The notes: generated by a model from the letters alone, not told the origin. DNA of 35,448 nucleotides from Ignavibacteria bacterium (GCA_947459425.1 CANHDJ010000037.1:1-35448); one strand, 5' to 3'; positions 15,956 to 24,126 are shown, counted from the first letter of the stretch. Translations and numbers: made by a program.

Positions 15956-15998
15956 ACAGCCCCATCCTGCGATATGCAGGGCGGGGCTGTTGTTTTTT
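15956..15998 (+). terminator. Repeated CAGCCCC hairpin, copy 3 (terminator)
   Basis: ACAGCCCCATCCTGC pairs with GCAGGGCGGGGCTGT across the loop GATAT, followed by TGTTTTTT. It ends the RelE/ParE module and is closely related to copies 1 and 2. Confidence 0.75.
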
Positions 15999-16064
15999 GG
16001 GAGGCGACGGAAAAAGTAGTAGATTGGGGTAGTTACTATTTTTACCACTCATTGATACAATATC

Positions 16065-17114
16065 ATGCGTCGTATCCGTTTGATACTTTTTGTTGTCCTC
16101 TATATTCTGGGCGTTTCGTCGCTTGTTGCTCAAAATACGGGTGAGCGTATTTTCTATATGGACGCTTCCGAAGATTCGTTCCGCAGTTTCGAGCGTAATG
16201 CGCAATACATTGACATTATCGGACCTCAATGCCTCAAGGTGGATGAAGATGGCGTTGTTTGGGGCGGAGTGGATAGGCGCATTGTGGCAGTAGCGAAAAA
16301 GCACAATGTGAAAATTATGCCGCTTATCGTGAATCCGGGATTTAATCTGGAAATGCTCCACAAAGTTTTAATCTCTCGTGAGGCGCAAGAACGCTGTGTC
16401 GTGGCGCTGCTCGACCTGTGCCGCAAAGAGGGATGGTACGGTATTCAGTATGATTTTGAAAATATTCATATTGCCGACAAAGCTGCATTTACCGCATTTT
16501 TCAAACTTGCGGCGGATTCGCTCAAAAAATATGGCTTTTCGATTAGCATTGCCGTTGTTCCACGGGCAAGTGATTATGCGGGTTTGGGGGATTATCAAAA
16601 GTGGATGTTTGAGTATTGGCGCGGTGGGTATGATTACAAAGCACTTGGCGCAATCGCTGATTTTATCTCGTTTATGAGCTATGACCAGCACACACGCCGC
16701 ACTACACCGGGTCCGGTTGCGGGTTATACCTGGATGGAGCGCTGTTTGCAGTATATTCTTCAACAAGTACCAAAAGAAAAAGTGTCATTGGGCTTGGCTT
16801 TGTATTCGGACTATTGGTTTCCGTCCTACACCAACCCACAAACCGTCAATGCTTGGGGGCGTTCGCTGAATTATCCCGATGCGGTGGGCATTATGGAAAG
16901 CGGCGGCGGTAAAATGGAATGGCACGAGCGCGACAAGATGTTCTACACCGTTTTTGAGCGCGATGAAATTTATGAGCATATTTATTTTGAGGATGCGCGG
17001 TCATTCCAAGCACGGTTGGAATTGGTCAAAAAATATAATCTGCGTGGCATTTCCTGCTGGCGTTTAGGGCAGGAAGACCCTGCCATTTTTAAGGGGTTGT
17101 CAGTGAAACGCTAG
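16065..17114 (+). CDS. Glycoside hydrolase family 18-like secreted protein
   Basis: A signal peptide (about 1-22, ending SLVAQ) precedes a 325-residue TIM-barrel domain of the GH18 type, closest in style to YaaH/SpoVS-associated spore and envelope members. The active-site strand reads GWYGIQYDFENI with Asp130 and the catalytic acid Glu132 of the DxxDxDxE motif; the first Asp of the motif is not obvious. Other barrel strands are visible: VKIMPLIVN, ISIAVVPRA, DFISFMSYDQH (the family's MxYD motif) and VSLGLALYSDYW. The end reads LRGISCWRLGQEDP, the usual last strand with Trp. It likely acts on beta-1,4-linked N-acetylglucosamine polymers such as chitin or peptidoglycan. It lies alone between the RelE module and the cytochrome cluster. 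Confidence 0.85.
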   Translation: MRRIRLILFVVLYILGVSSLVAQNTGERIFYMDASEDSFRSFERNAQYIDIIGPQCLKVDEDGVVWGGVDRRIVAVAKKHNVKIMPLIVNPGFNLEMLHKVLISREAQERCVVALLDLCRKEGWYGIQYDFENIHIADKAAFTAFFKLAADSLKKYGFSISIAVVPRASDYAGLGDYQKWMFEYWRGGYDYKALGAIADFISFMSYDQHTRRTTPGPVAGYTWMERCLQYILQQVPKEKVSLGLALYSDYWFPSYTNPQTVNAWGRSLNYPDAVGIMESGGGKMEWHERDKMFYTVFERDEIYEHIYFEDARSFQARLELVKKYNLRGISCWRLGQEDPAIFKGLSVKR

Positions 17115-17210
17115 AAACAACAATGACAAAGCTGCCTCTAAGACAATCCGTAGAACTACCGATTTTACTCTTTCCGTACTTGTGCTGATAGAAAAAAACT
17201 ATTGTTGTTG

Positions 17211-17218
17211 TATTTTCG
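17211..17218 (+). promoter_or_regulatory. Possible -7 box (TATTTTCG) upstream of the cytochrome cluster
   Basis: TATTTTCG differs from TAnnTTTG at one base and lies 86 bp upstream of the start at 17304, the same distance as the exact boxes elsewhere in the window. No convincing -33 element is seen, so this is tentative. Confidence 0.25.
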
Positions 17219-17303
17219 TATAGACAACGATGTGGGCGAGTGTGATTATGGCTAAAGTTGTTTTGCATTTTTTTACCATTTTTCTCCTTCGGGGGGTACA
17301 ACT

Positions 17304-17714
17304 ATGAGTTATGGCGTGTTTCATTCGATGCTGCGCAAAGGTGCGCCAATTCTTGCTTTAATGCTCATTCTCGTCGTGATATTTTTTGCTGGTTGCGAGA
17401 ATTTTTCCGGTCCGGCAAAAGGCGAAAAGAAAACCGTTGCTGACCCTTGCGATACGGTGAATGTGTCGTATTCAAAGACCATTCAGCCAATATTGCAAAG
17501 TAATTGCTATAGTTGTCATGCTAACGCATTTCAAACCGTTGGGGTAAATATGGAGGGGTATAGCAATGTGAAGCGTTATGCCGATGCAACACTCCTTGTT
17601 GGTGTAACTTCACAGCTTCCCGGCTATTCACAGATGCCGCCGCCGGGTCCGCTTTCAGACTGCAACAAACGTCTTATTCGCGCTTGGGTAAATCAAGGTG
17701 CAAAAAATAATTAA
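17304..17714 (+). CDS. Mono-haem c-type cytochrome lipoprotein
   Basis: The 136-residue product has a signal segment ending in the lipobox FFAGC with Cys31 as the lipidation site. One haem c motif is present, CYSCH at 68-72, and SQMPPP near 110-114 offers a Met as distal ligand. Cys120 is an additional cysteine that could pair with Cys49. The sequence YSKTIQPILQSNCYSCH is typical of small planctomycete- and Bacteroidota-type cytochromes that end as membrane-bound electron carriers. As a lipoprotein it may face the periplasm or the surface. It is the first gene of the cluster; the fused cytochrome-barrel gene starts 21 bp downstream, so they are probably co-transcribed and the two haems may exchange electrons. 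Confidence 0.85.
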   Translation: MSYGVFHSMLRKGAPILALMLILVVIFFAGCENFSGPAKGEKKTVADPCDTVNVSYSKTIQPILQSNCYSCHANAFQTVGVNMEGYSNVKRYADATLLVGVTSQLPGYSQMPPPGPLSDCNKRLIRAWVNQGAKNN

Positions 17715-17735
17715 GAACTAACGAGGAGTTTTCTC

Positions 17736-19004
17736 ATGATGTCTGTTACGGTGTTTTTTCGCTATTGGCGAGTCTGGATAGCTTCTGTGGTGCTTCTGCT
17801 GCTCGTCTCGGCAACAAGAGTATCGGCGATACCACAATTTACGCTGCTCACGGGCAATAAGTGTTTGAATTGTCATATTACCTCGCAAGGAAGCGGCTTG
17901 CGGAATGATTTGGGGTGGTATATGGCAAAAGATATGAAAATACTGTCCGCGCACAGCGTTGGTCTTGAATTTATCGAAAAAGCAGAAACCAATAGTATTG
18001 CCGATGGTGCATTGCTCTTTGGGTTTGATGCCCGCGTGCAGATGACCCGTTCGCCCCGTACTGCCAATGCTCCAACACGCTTTATTCCCATGCAAACGTC
18101 CGTCTATGCCGCATGGATAGCGACTCCTTGGCTCACAGTGGAGGCAACGGCTGATGTTGGCGGTTTGTTGGCACTGTCTTCGGGACGTCCATTGCCTTTC
18201 GCTGGACAGCAAGCGTGGATGGCTTCGGCAATTATTCAACCTGCCGTAACGCTTCCGCAGCTGCGGATAGGGCATTTTCAGCCCTCTATCGGGATTCGGT
18301 ACGACGACCACACAATGCTTGTCCGCCAAGTCGCTGGAACAAATACGATTCCGATTATTGCGCCAAATTTTGCTGAGTATGGTGCTGAAATAAATTTTGA
18401 GGGCATACAGTGGCTTTCGTTGACGGCTGGCGTATTTCTGCCGCGTTCACTGGGGCAACTCCGCACCGTCAATACTTTTGGGGAAACTGCTCCTCTGCTC
18501 GGCGAAACAATAAGCACCGCAGCCGCCGCATCAAATCTTGGTGCGCTGGCAGCATCACCGTCGTATCTCGCCCGTGCTGCTATTTTTCCTCGCACCGAAG
18601 ACCACCTGTTTAATTCGTATCTGGGAGGATCGTATTTTGTAAATCGTACGTTTTCGATGATGAATATTTTTGCCGGCGTGGGACTCAGCGATAGGGTGGC
18701 GCTGCAAGGCGAATATGTACTTTCGGGCATTAAAGATGGTCGGCAGACGCGCAATTATTCGGTGATGCTGACCTATCAATTATTGTCCGGTTTGCTGCCC
18801 TTTGTGCGCTTTGAACAAGGCACAACGCAAGTTTCCGACCCCAATGCCAGTGCGGGCATAGCCGAGTTATACAGTACGCAAGCCTCCATCGGTGCGCAAA
18901 TTTTTCCTCTCCCGTTTATCGAACTTCGACCCGAATTTCGCTATTACGACACCGAAACGTTCCGTTCAACGCGCTGGAATTTGCAATTGCATTTATACTA
19001 TTGA
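17736..19004 (+). CDS. Outer-membrane beta-barrel with N-terminal haem c motif (Cyc2-like fused cytochrome-porin)
   Basis: The 422-residue protein has a signal peptide (about 1-31) and then AIPQFTLLTGNKCLNCHITS, with the haem motif CLNCH at residues 43-47. The spacing P-x-F-xxx-T-G-x-x-C-x-x-C-H followed by LRNDLGWYMAKD matches the N-terminal cytochrome segment of Cyc2 as I know it (PxFARQTGxxCxxCH then LNxFGxxFK). From about residue 70 on, the sequence is alternating amphipathic strands with Tyr/Phe belts, ending WNLQLHLYY, an outer-membrane barrel signature. Cyc2 proteins oxidise extracellular iron and pass electrons inward. Whether this one does so is inference; it could also be a haem-tagged member of another Bacteroidota barrel family. 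GAGGAG precedes the start, and an ATG one codon on is an alternative. A mono-haem lipoprotein gene is directly upstream. Confidence 0.75.
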   Translation: MMSVTVFFRYWRVWIASVVLLLLVSATRVSAIPQFTLLTGNKCLNCHITSQGSGLRNDLGWYMAKDMKILSAHSVGLEFIEKAETNSIADGALLFGFDARVQMTRSPRTANAPTRFIPMQTSVYAAWIATPWLTVEATADVGGLLALSSGRPLPFAGQQAWMASAIIQPAVTLPQLRIGHFQPSIGIRYDDHTMLVRQVAGTNTIPIIAPNFAEYGAEINFEGIQWLSLTAGVFLPRSLGQLRTVNTFGETAPLLGETISTAAAASNLGALAASPSYLARAAIFPRTEDHLFNSYLGGSYFVNRTFSMMNIFAGVGLSDRVALQGEYVLSGIKDGRQTRNYSVMLTYQLLSGLLPFVRFEQGTTQVSDPNASAGIAELYSTQASIGAQIFPLPFIELRPEFRYYDTETFRSTRWNLQLHLYY

Positions 19005-19100
19005 CTCTTGAGATTAGGGACTTGAATTCAAGGGATGTTTTGTCGCGTGAGTCTATCAAAATACCACTTTTTACGATAATTTTTTTTTGAGGGAAATGTT

Positions 19101-19385
19101 ATGTGGAAACTTAGTATCGCTGTCTTTGCTGTTATCGTGGTTGCGGCTCTGGGGGTTTGGGTCGCAGATGGCAGTAATATTTTTACAAAGGACAAAGTTC
19201 AGGTTGTTGTCAAAACGACGAATCCGAATTTTGGCACCGAAGAAGAGCATATCGAATGGAAAGATGAATTTCATCTCGGATTGGATATTGCCGGACCGAT
19301 AGGCGGAATTGGGCTGTTAGGCGCACTTGGCAGCTTTGTGATGATGCGCCGTCAAGGGCTGCGCACGATGAAAAATTCAGCATAA
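19101..19385 (+). CDS. Small two-helix membrane protein of the cytochrome cluster
   Basis: I do not recognise a family. The 94 residues hold a hydrophobic N-terminal segment (about 4-21, LSIAVFAVIVVAALGVWV) and a Gly-rich C-terminal one (about 63-83, IAGPIGGIGLLGALGSFVMM). Between them is a charged stretch of about 40 residues (TNPNFGTEEEHIEWKDEFH). The end is basic (RRQGLRTMKNS), so by the positive-inside rule both ends face the cytoplasm and the loop is periplasmic. There are no Cys residues and so no haem motif; the one periplasmic His of EEEHIEW and the acidic loop could bind metal, which is speculation. It lies 96 bp after the cytochrome-barrel gene and 26 bp before the YceI gene, so it belongs to the same unit. 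Confidence 0.75.
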   Translation: MWKLSIAVFAVIVVAALGVWVADGSNIFTKDKVQVVVKTTNPNFGTEEEHIEWKDEFHLGLDIAGPIGGIGLLGALGSFVMMRRQGLRTMKNSA

Positions 19386-19411
19386 TTTTTTTTCATTTTT
19401 ACGTTCTTACC

Positions 19412-20050
19412 ATGAAATTTCGCACTGTTTTTTCCTCGCTTCTCTGCTTTTGCATAGCATCGGTAAGTTATGCCGGAACAGGTTTTAACTTGAATACCAA
19501 AGGTGTCAAAAATGTTACATTGAATAACAAAATTGGCACCAATCAAGCACAATTCAGCAGCCGTGCGCCATTGGAAAATATTGACGGCGGTACAGCTATC
19601 GTAACTGGTTCATTTGCTCTTGACCTCGGCAACCTCGAAGCCACAACGGGTAAGGTCTTAGTCGCCGTCAACACGATGCAGACTGGTATCGCCCTGCGTG
19701 ACCGCCATTTACAAGAAAAAGACTGGTTGGATGGTGAATCTTTTCCGAATATTACGTTTGATATAAAAAAACTTTCCAGTGTGCAGATTGTGTCAAGTGG
19801 CGGCGGGAAAGGTGTAGCCAAGGCAATCGCAGAAGGCACATTCTCGCTGCATGGTGTTTCCAAGGCAATGAGTGTCTCCATCGAAATTACCTACGTTGAA
19901 AAAAGCCCGAATGATTTGGTGATGATAAAAGTGAATGACTTTCCCGTTTCACTCAAAGACCATGGTGTCACCGGGCGTAAAGGAATTGTCGGCAGCAAAG
20001 TAAGCGAAACCATTACAATTAAAGCAATGCTCTACGGTTCAACAAATTAA
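19412..20050 (+). CDS. YceI-family periplasmic lipocalin-like protein
   Basis: The 212-residue product has a signal peptide (about 1-21, cleaved after SYA) and a YceI domain. The N-terminal strands run GVKNVTLNNKIGTNQAQF. The family hallmark follows: VAVNTMQTGIALRDRHLQEKDWLDGESFPNITFDI, with the RDxHL and FPxITF motifs, then EGTFSLHGVSKAMSVSIEI. YceI proteins form a beta-barrel that holds isoprenoids such as polyprenyl or ubiquinone-type chains. Next to cytochromes and a Rieske protein, a quinone-binding role is attractive but is inference. The gap to the Rieske start is 51 bp. Confidence 0.92.
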   Translation: MKFRTVFSSLLCFCIASVSYAGTGFNLNTKGVKNVTLNNKIGTNQAQFSSRAPLENIDGGTAIVTGSFALDLGNLEATTGKVLVAVNTMQTGIALRDRHLQEKDWLDGESFPNITFDIKKLSSVQIVSSGGGKGVAKAIAEGTFSLHGVSKAMSVSIEITYVEKSPNDLVMIKVNDFPVSLKDHGVTGRKGIVGSKVSETITIKAMLYGSTN

Positions 20051-20101
20051 GTCGTGCTTTTTAATCTCTGCTTTACCACGTTTTTCACCACAGTATTTTT
20101 G

Positions 20102-20650
20102 ATGTTTATGAATACGACAGAAACCTTTCCAACAATAGAAGCCCCCGAAAACAGCACACCACGCCGCGATTTTCTCGTGCAAGCCGCATCTATGCTTGGT
20201 TTGGCAGTTAGTGCCGGAACAGTTATCACACTCGTCAATGCTTGCGAAACAACCGTCACCAAGCCTGCCAATACGGGCAGTACAAGCACTGGCGGTACAA
20301 GTGGCAGTGGCACAAGCACGGGTGGCACGATGACCTCTGGTAATGTCATTGCCATCGCTCAGGAGCAAAATTTGCAGTCGGTTGGTGGTGCGGTTATCAA
20401 AACGATAGGCAGTGATCAACTTGTCATCATTCGCACAAGCGCATCGGAGTTTCTCGTGCTGTCGGCGGTGTGTACCCATTCCGGTTGTACGGTGGATCTC
20501 CCAAGTGGCGGCAGGATAAATTGCCAATGTCACGGTTCAAGTTTTTCGGCAACAGACGGGCGCGTGTTGGTTGGTCCGGCGGCATCACCTTTGCGCCGCT
20601 ATACCGCAGCGTTTGATCCGATGAAAAATGAATTGACGATTACCGTGTAA
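20102..20650 (+). CDS. Tat-exported Rieske [2Fe-2S] lipoprotein
   Basis: From the ATG at 20102 (or 20108) the protein has about 180 residues. The twin-arginine motif TPRRDFLVQAA is followed by a hydrophobic core and a lipobox-like LVNAC, so it is probably a Tat-exported lipoprotein. A Ser/Thr/Gly linker of about 25 residues (TGSTSTGGTSGSGTSTGG) leads to a Rieske domain with both ligand loops, CTHSGC and CQCHGSSF; the two Cys and two His bind the cluster and the remaining Cys pair form the disulphide. The end reads LRRYTAAFDP. No cytochrome b gene is adjacent, so it is probably a soluble-domain carrier and not the subunit of a bc1 complex. It closes the cluster before a strong terminator. Confidence 0.9.
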   Translation: MFMNTTETFPTIEAPENSTPRRDFLVQAASMLGLAVSAGTVITLVNACETTVTKPANTGSTSTGGTSGSGTSTGGTMTSGNVIAIAQEQNLQSVGGAVIKTIGSDQLVIIRTSASEFLVLSAVCTHSGCTVDLPSGGRINCQCHGSSFSATDGRVLVGPAASPLRRYTAAFDPMKNELTITV

Positions 20651-20688
20651 TGCAAATTTGGTACGTGACGATTCCTTGATGATATGTC

Positions 20689-20728
20689 GAAGGCGCAAAA
20701 ATATTGAGTTTTGCGCCTTCTTTTTTTT
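20689..20728. terminator. Bidirectional rho-independent terminator
   Basis: GAAGGCGCAAAA (20689-20700) pairs perfectly with TTTTGCGCCTTC (20709-20720), with eight Ts after it. It sits between the Rieske gene (+) and the convergent paralogue gene (stop at 20759). The same GGCGCAAAA stem recurs at 27957-27996. Confidence 0.85.
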
Positions 20729-20758
20729 ATTGCTGCGTAGATTCAGGTGTCCGCAGCC

Positions 20759-22432
20759 TTAGCGTGGAAGAGCGCTCAAAACCTCGCGTTTGATTACTTC
20801 CTGCTGCCATTCGGCTTCGTCGTGCTGCACGGCACCGAGATTGGTGCGAATGCTCACAATCGGCGTATTTGCGCTGAACAGCCCCAAAGCGGGATGCAGC
20901 CCTCCCATGAGTCCGAATGGTGAAAACTGTACGTCGGTATGCTTGGCGAAATTGTCGAACCATGTATTTGTGCGTCGCTCAGGTGCTTCGTTGAATGTAG
21001 AAGATTTTGTACTCGGCGTTTCCCGACGGGCTTTATCGAACTCCTCCGCTTGTTTGACGCAGTTTGCATAGGCGATGCCAAAGCCGACCGCTCCGCCCAA
21101 TGCCGAAAGAATCGGTGCGTAGAAGATGAGACCATTAGAGCGCCCCGCATAGAGTGGTATCAAGCCAATCGTTACCCCCAGCGATGCTGCTTGATTGATT
21201 TGCAGTCCTTGGTCGAAGGTGAAATCTTTATTGCGAATAAGTTCGTTGCCAATCACGTAACCAAGAGCCTGTGCGCCGACCGTCAAACCCGAAAGCAAGC
21301 GTATATCAGGAATTTGACCATTGTTTTGTAAGGAAAGAAATCCCACGGAAAACGGAAGAATGCTTGCAAAACCTGCCGGACTATCAAATACCAGCGCGTC
21401 GCCCGGCGCAATATGCTGCCCCTGACCAATGCGGTATCCGAGAAAATATCCGCCAGCCGAACCCAGCAATGAAGCGGCTGCTGTCAAACGAAGCCCATTC
21501 GGATTGATATTCCCATTGCCATCAAACGCACCCAGCGCCAAGGCTGCAAGCGCACCGCTCAAAAAGGCGCTTCCGCCCATATTTGCCAGAATGCTGGTTT
21601 GTCCGTAATTGAGATTAAGTGCTTCCGGCAAACGCAGCGTCATTCCTGATTCTATCGCGCTTCCCACAACGCCGGAGATACCGAGAGCACGTCCTTCGAT
21701 TTGCTGTTGGTCTGCTACGACCAAATATCCCGCAAGACCGTGAAGAAAGCCTGATGTGATACCGTTTGTAAGCATCACCGACGACGAGCGCGTGAACCAA
21801 GGCTGCGAAACAGCCCAGAGTGTGCCGCCGCCAAATGCTAACGGTGCGGCGATTGTCGTTACCCCAACCGAGCTAAACGTGCCGAAACCGACGTTGCCAC
21901 CTGAAGGCGACAGCAAATCAGCAAGCAGCCCGTAGGACAAGCCCAGCGTGGTAGCGCTAATGACGAGTGAGGTTTTTTCCCAATCGTTCAAACTGCGCTC
22001 ATCAAGCGGGCGGGCGAATTGCGCCCATGGATTGGTAAAGCCGCCTTGTGCGTTGCCGCCTTGCATCTGACCGCGTTGAAGTGCGTCGCTGACGCGGTTG
22101 CGCAAATCAATAAGTTCAGCCAAGGTCAAACGAATGCGCGTATTTTCTGGCGTACTGCCCAACAACTGCGTGAGTTCCAGCACAAACGACGAATCGGGAA
22201 GTTGGAATAATCGCGCATCAATTACGCCGCGATATTTCGGAAAAAAGCCGTATTGCCGCTCCATTTCTTCGGTGATAATCCACAGTTTGCTGTCCTTGTC
22301 GAACGGCGCTTGAACTTCAACTGCCGTCTTTGGTGGAGCGCTTTCGGGTGGCGTTTGCGCCAAGGCGTTATGACGCATTCCGCACAGCAGAATGAGACTC
22401 AGGATAAACGATAACAAGCGAGAGATTTTCAT
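20759..22432 (-). CDS. Unknown secreted Gly-rich protein, tandem paralogue 1
   Basis: I do not recognise the family. The 557 residues start with a signal peptide (MKISRLLSFILSLILLCG, ending NALAQ). A soluble N-terminal part of about 130 residues follows, then a long run of Gly/Ala-rich hydrophobic segments (about 145-440, for example LAFGGGTLWAVSQPWF and LSALGGAVGFGIAYA). The C-terminal tail of about 85 residues is soluble, with DVQFSPFGLMGGLHPALGLF and TPIVSIRTNLG. The three tandem genes share the QPW(F/Y)xRxSxxMxxNG motif, the N-terminal part and the tail. This is the most divergent copy. It is the last of the three; the next gene upstream ends 26 bp before it. It is likely an envelope protein; a role cannot be read from it. 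Confidence 0.8.
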   Translation of the reverse strand: MKISRLLSFILSLILLCGMRHNALAQTPPESAPPKTAVEVQAPFDKDSKLWIITEEMERQYGFFPKYRGVIDARLFQLPDSSFVLELTQLLGSTPENTRIRLTLAELIDLRNRVSDALQRGQMQGGNAQGGFTNPWAQFARPLDERSLNDWEKTSLVISATTLGLSYGLLADLLSPSGGNVGFGTFSSVGVTTIAAPLAFGGGTLWAVSQPWFTRSSSVMLTNGITSGFLHGLAGYLVVADQQQIEGRALGISGVVGSAIESGMTLRLPEALNLNYGQTSILANMGGSAFLSGALAALALGAFDGNGNINPNGLRLTAAASLLGSAGGYFLGYRIGQGQHIAPGDALVFDSPAGFASILPFSVGFLSLQNNGQIPDIRLLSGLTVGAQALGYVIGNELIRNKDFTFDQGLQINQAASLGVTIGLIPLYAGRSNGLIFYAPILSALGGAVGFGIAYANCVKQAEEFDKARRETPSTKSSTFNEAPERRTNTWFDNFAKHTDVQFSPFGLMGGLHPALGLFSANTPIVSIRTNLGAVQHDEAEWQQEVIKREVLSALPR

Positions 22433-22458
22433 AGCAATATGAGAAAAACGTGAAAATA

Positions 22459-24126
22459 TTAGTGAACTTCATTGATTTCATCCTCCAAACGCGGCTTCGG
22501 CGCTGGGTTTCCAAGGATAGTGCGAATACTCATTATCGGCACACCTGCGCCCATTATGCCCAAACCCGCATGAGGACTGAGCGCGGGCAACATACCAAGC
22601 GGGGAAAATTGGACATCCGTGTTGGCGGCAAGATTTTCAAACCATGTTCGTTCTGAAGGTACGATGCGGGGCGGAAGGTCGGCACTGGCTTGTGCGCCTG
22701 TGGCGGTGAGACGGCGCTGGTGCTGCTCTTCGGCATCTTTGGCGTAAATGAGATAGGGAATCGTAAAGCCGATAGCACCAGCAAGGAGATTAGCAACAGG
22801 TAATACAATACTTAATGCGGAACCTTGAGACACCCGATTCATAAGGTCTAAACCAAACAGAGCCATTGCCGTACTTCCTATGCCACTAGATGCTGTTATG
22901 ACACGCCCTTGCAAATAAGAGAAGTCCTTGTCTTTCACCAACTCTGCACCTATAAAATGACCGCTAAGAATTGCGCCAATAGAAAATCCTAGCGCTACGG
23001 CGGCTCTCTCTTTCTCCACTTGAGTATGGCCAAGTGCGGAATATGTTCTAATAATTGCTGGCGGTACGGTTGTCAGGATATTTGTTGGCGTGGTCATTAC
23101 CAGTGCATCGCCGCCTGTAAGCGCCGTTGATTTACCAACTTCGTTTCCAATCCAGTATCCCATTGCTGAAGCTAATAGAACGGATGTGCCAGTAATATAG
23201 TCAGACAAAGGTTGAGAATAATAATTCCCGAATGGGTATGCATAGAGATATTGTGAAAAGAAACTGGCAATAATTCCCGTTGCACCAAATGCAGTAATAA
23301 GTTGTGTCTGTGCTGGGCGTAGCCCTAACCAATGTGGTAGCCCCAGACCAATTCCTGCCTCTGACACACCTCCTAAGACTGCTATTAAATAGCTCAGATA
23401 GGAATTTCTAACAGAGTTTGCAGAAAAAAGCAAATCAAGAGCAAGTCCGTGTGCCGCACCTTGTAATAGACCATTTGTCCACATGACTGCAGAAGAACGA
23501 TTATACCAGGGTTGATGCGCAGCCCAGATATGGATACCAAGGGAAGATGCAGATGTAATAATAGCCACTGGAAATTGTACTTGTGATCTATACTGAATAT
23601 CTACTTGGGATCCGAAGCCCAAACCCCACACAGCCGTTCCAGCACCGAGCGCCCAGTCTTCAAATCCCGCTGTCCAGTCCTCGTTGCCCCACATCGTAAA
23701 GTCGCGTAGCGCCTCAGAACTAGCATAGCGAATACTTGAGACTTCTTGCATCGTCAGCGATTTCAAATCTTGTTCTATTTTTCCATTGACAATATGCTTC
23801 ACCTCCAGTAAATACGCGCTGTCGCCTGTTTGAAATAAGCGGGCTTCATGGAGATAGGGATACGAGCGGAGAACGGCAAATTGTTTCTCAAATTCCCACG
23901 TCAAACGCATAAGTTTACCGCCGTAATCGAAGGAAACTTGCCGCCCCATTTCTTGGGCAAGATTACCCGTGAGCGGGGCAGATAACGATGGTATTTTCTG
24001 TACGGTATCTGCGGACGTTGCCTGAGCAAACGTGCTGTAATGCGGCGCACAGAGCAGCAGTACCGTGAATAGTAGCAATAGCAAGCGAGAATTGGTCATA
24101 ATATTTGCCGAAAGAGATAGAGGCAT
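22459..24126 (-). CDS. Unknown secreted Gly-rich protein, tandem paralogue 2
   Basis: The 555-residue product is closely related to the next paralogue (24126-25739), with QVSFDYGGKLMRLTWEFEKQ near residue 68 and a nearly identical C-terminal tail ending LEDEINEVH. The middle (about 150-450) is more divergent, again Gly/Ala-rich hydrophobic segments including AHQPWYNRSSAVMWTNGLLQ. The ATG at 24124-24126 overlaps the upstream stop (TAATG), which would couple translation; the ATG at 24097-24099 (MTNSRLLLLLFTVLLLCA) gives a cleaner signal peptide and may be the real start. The last 120 bp or so of shared sequence are identical to the neighbour, pointing to gene conversion. I cannot assign a function. 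Confidence 0.8.
   Translation of the reverse strand: MPLSLSANIMTNSRLLLLLFTVLLLCAPHYSTFAQATSADTVQKIPSLSAPLTGNLAQEMGRQVSFDYGGKLMRLTWEFEKQFAVLRSYPYLHEARLFQTGDSAYLLEVKHIVNGKIEQDLKSLTMQEVSSIRYASSEALRDFTMWGNEDWTAGFEDWALGAGTAVWGLGFGSQVDIQYRSQVQFPVAIITSASSLGIHIWAAHQPWYNRSSAVMWTNGLLQGAAHGLALDLLFSANSVRNSYLSYLIAVLGGVSEAGIGLGLPHWLGLRPAQTQLITAFGATGIIASFFSQYLYAYPFGNYYSQPLSDYITGTSVLLASAMGYWIGNEVGKSTALTGGDALVMTTPTNILTTVPPAIIRTYSALGHTQVEKERAAVALGFSIGAILSGHFIGAELVKDKDFSYLQGRVITASSGIGSTAMALFGLDLMNRVSQGSALSIVLPVANLLAGAIGFTIPYLIYAKDAEEQHQRRLTATGAQASADLPPRIVPSERTWFENLAANTDVQFSPLGMLPALSPHAGLGIMGAGVPIMSIRTILGNPAPKPRLEDEINEVH
22565..22684. repeat. 120-bp identical tract shared with 24232-24351 (copy A)
   Basis: This stretch of paralogue 2, coding for part of its C-terminal tail, is identical base for base to 24232-24351 of paralogue 3. 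Flanking sequence is similar but not identical, and the gene centres differ widely, as expected after recent gene conversion. Confidence 0.75.

Noticed and set aside
14460..15998. Integron-type attC sites for the repeated hairpins around the toxin modules
   Set aside because: The hairpins end in T-runs and lack the GTTRRRY core and bulged bases of attC sites. Terminators explain them better.
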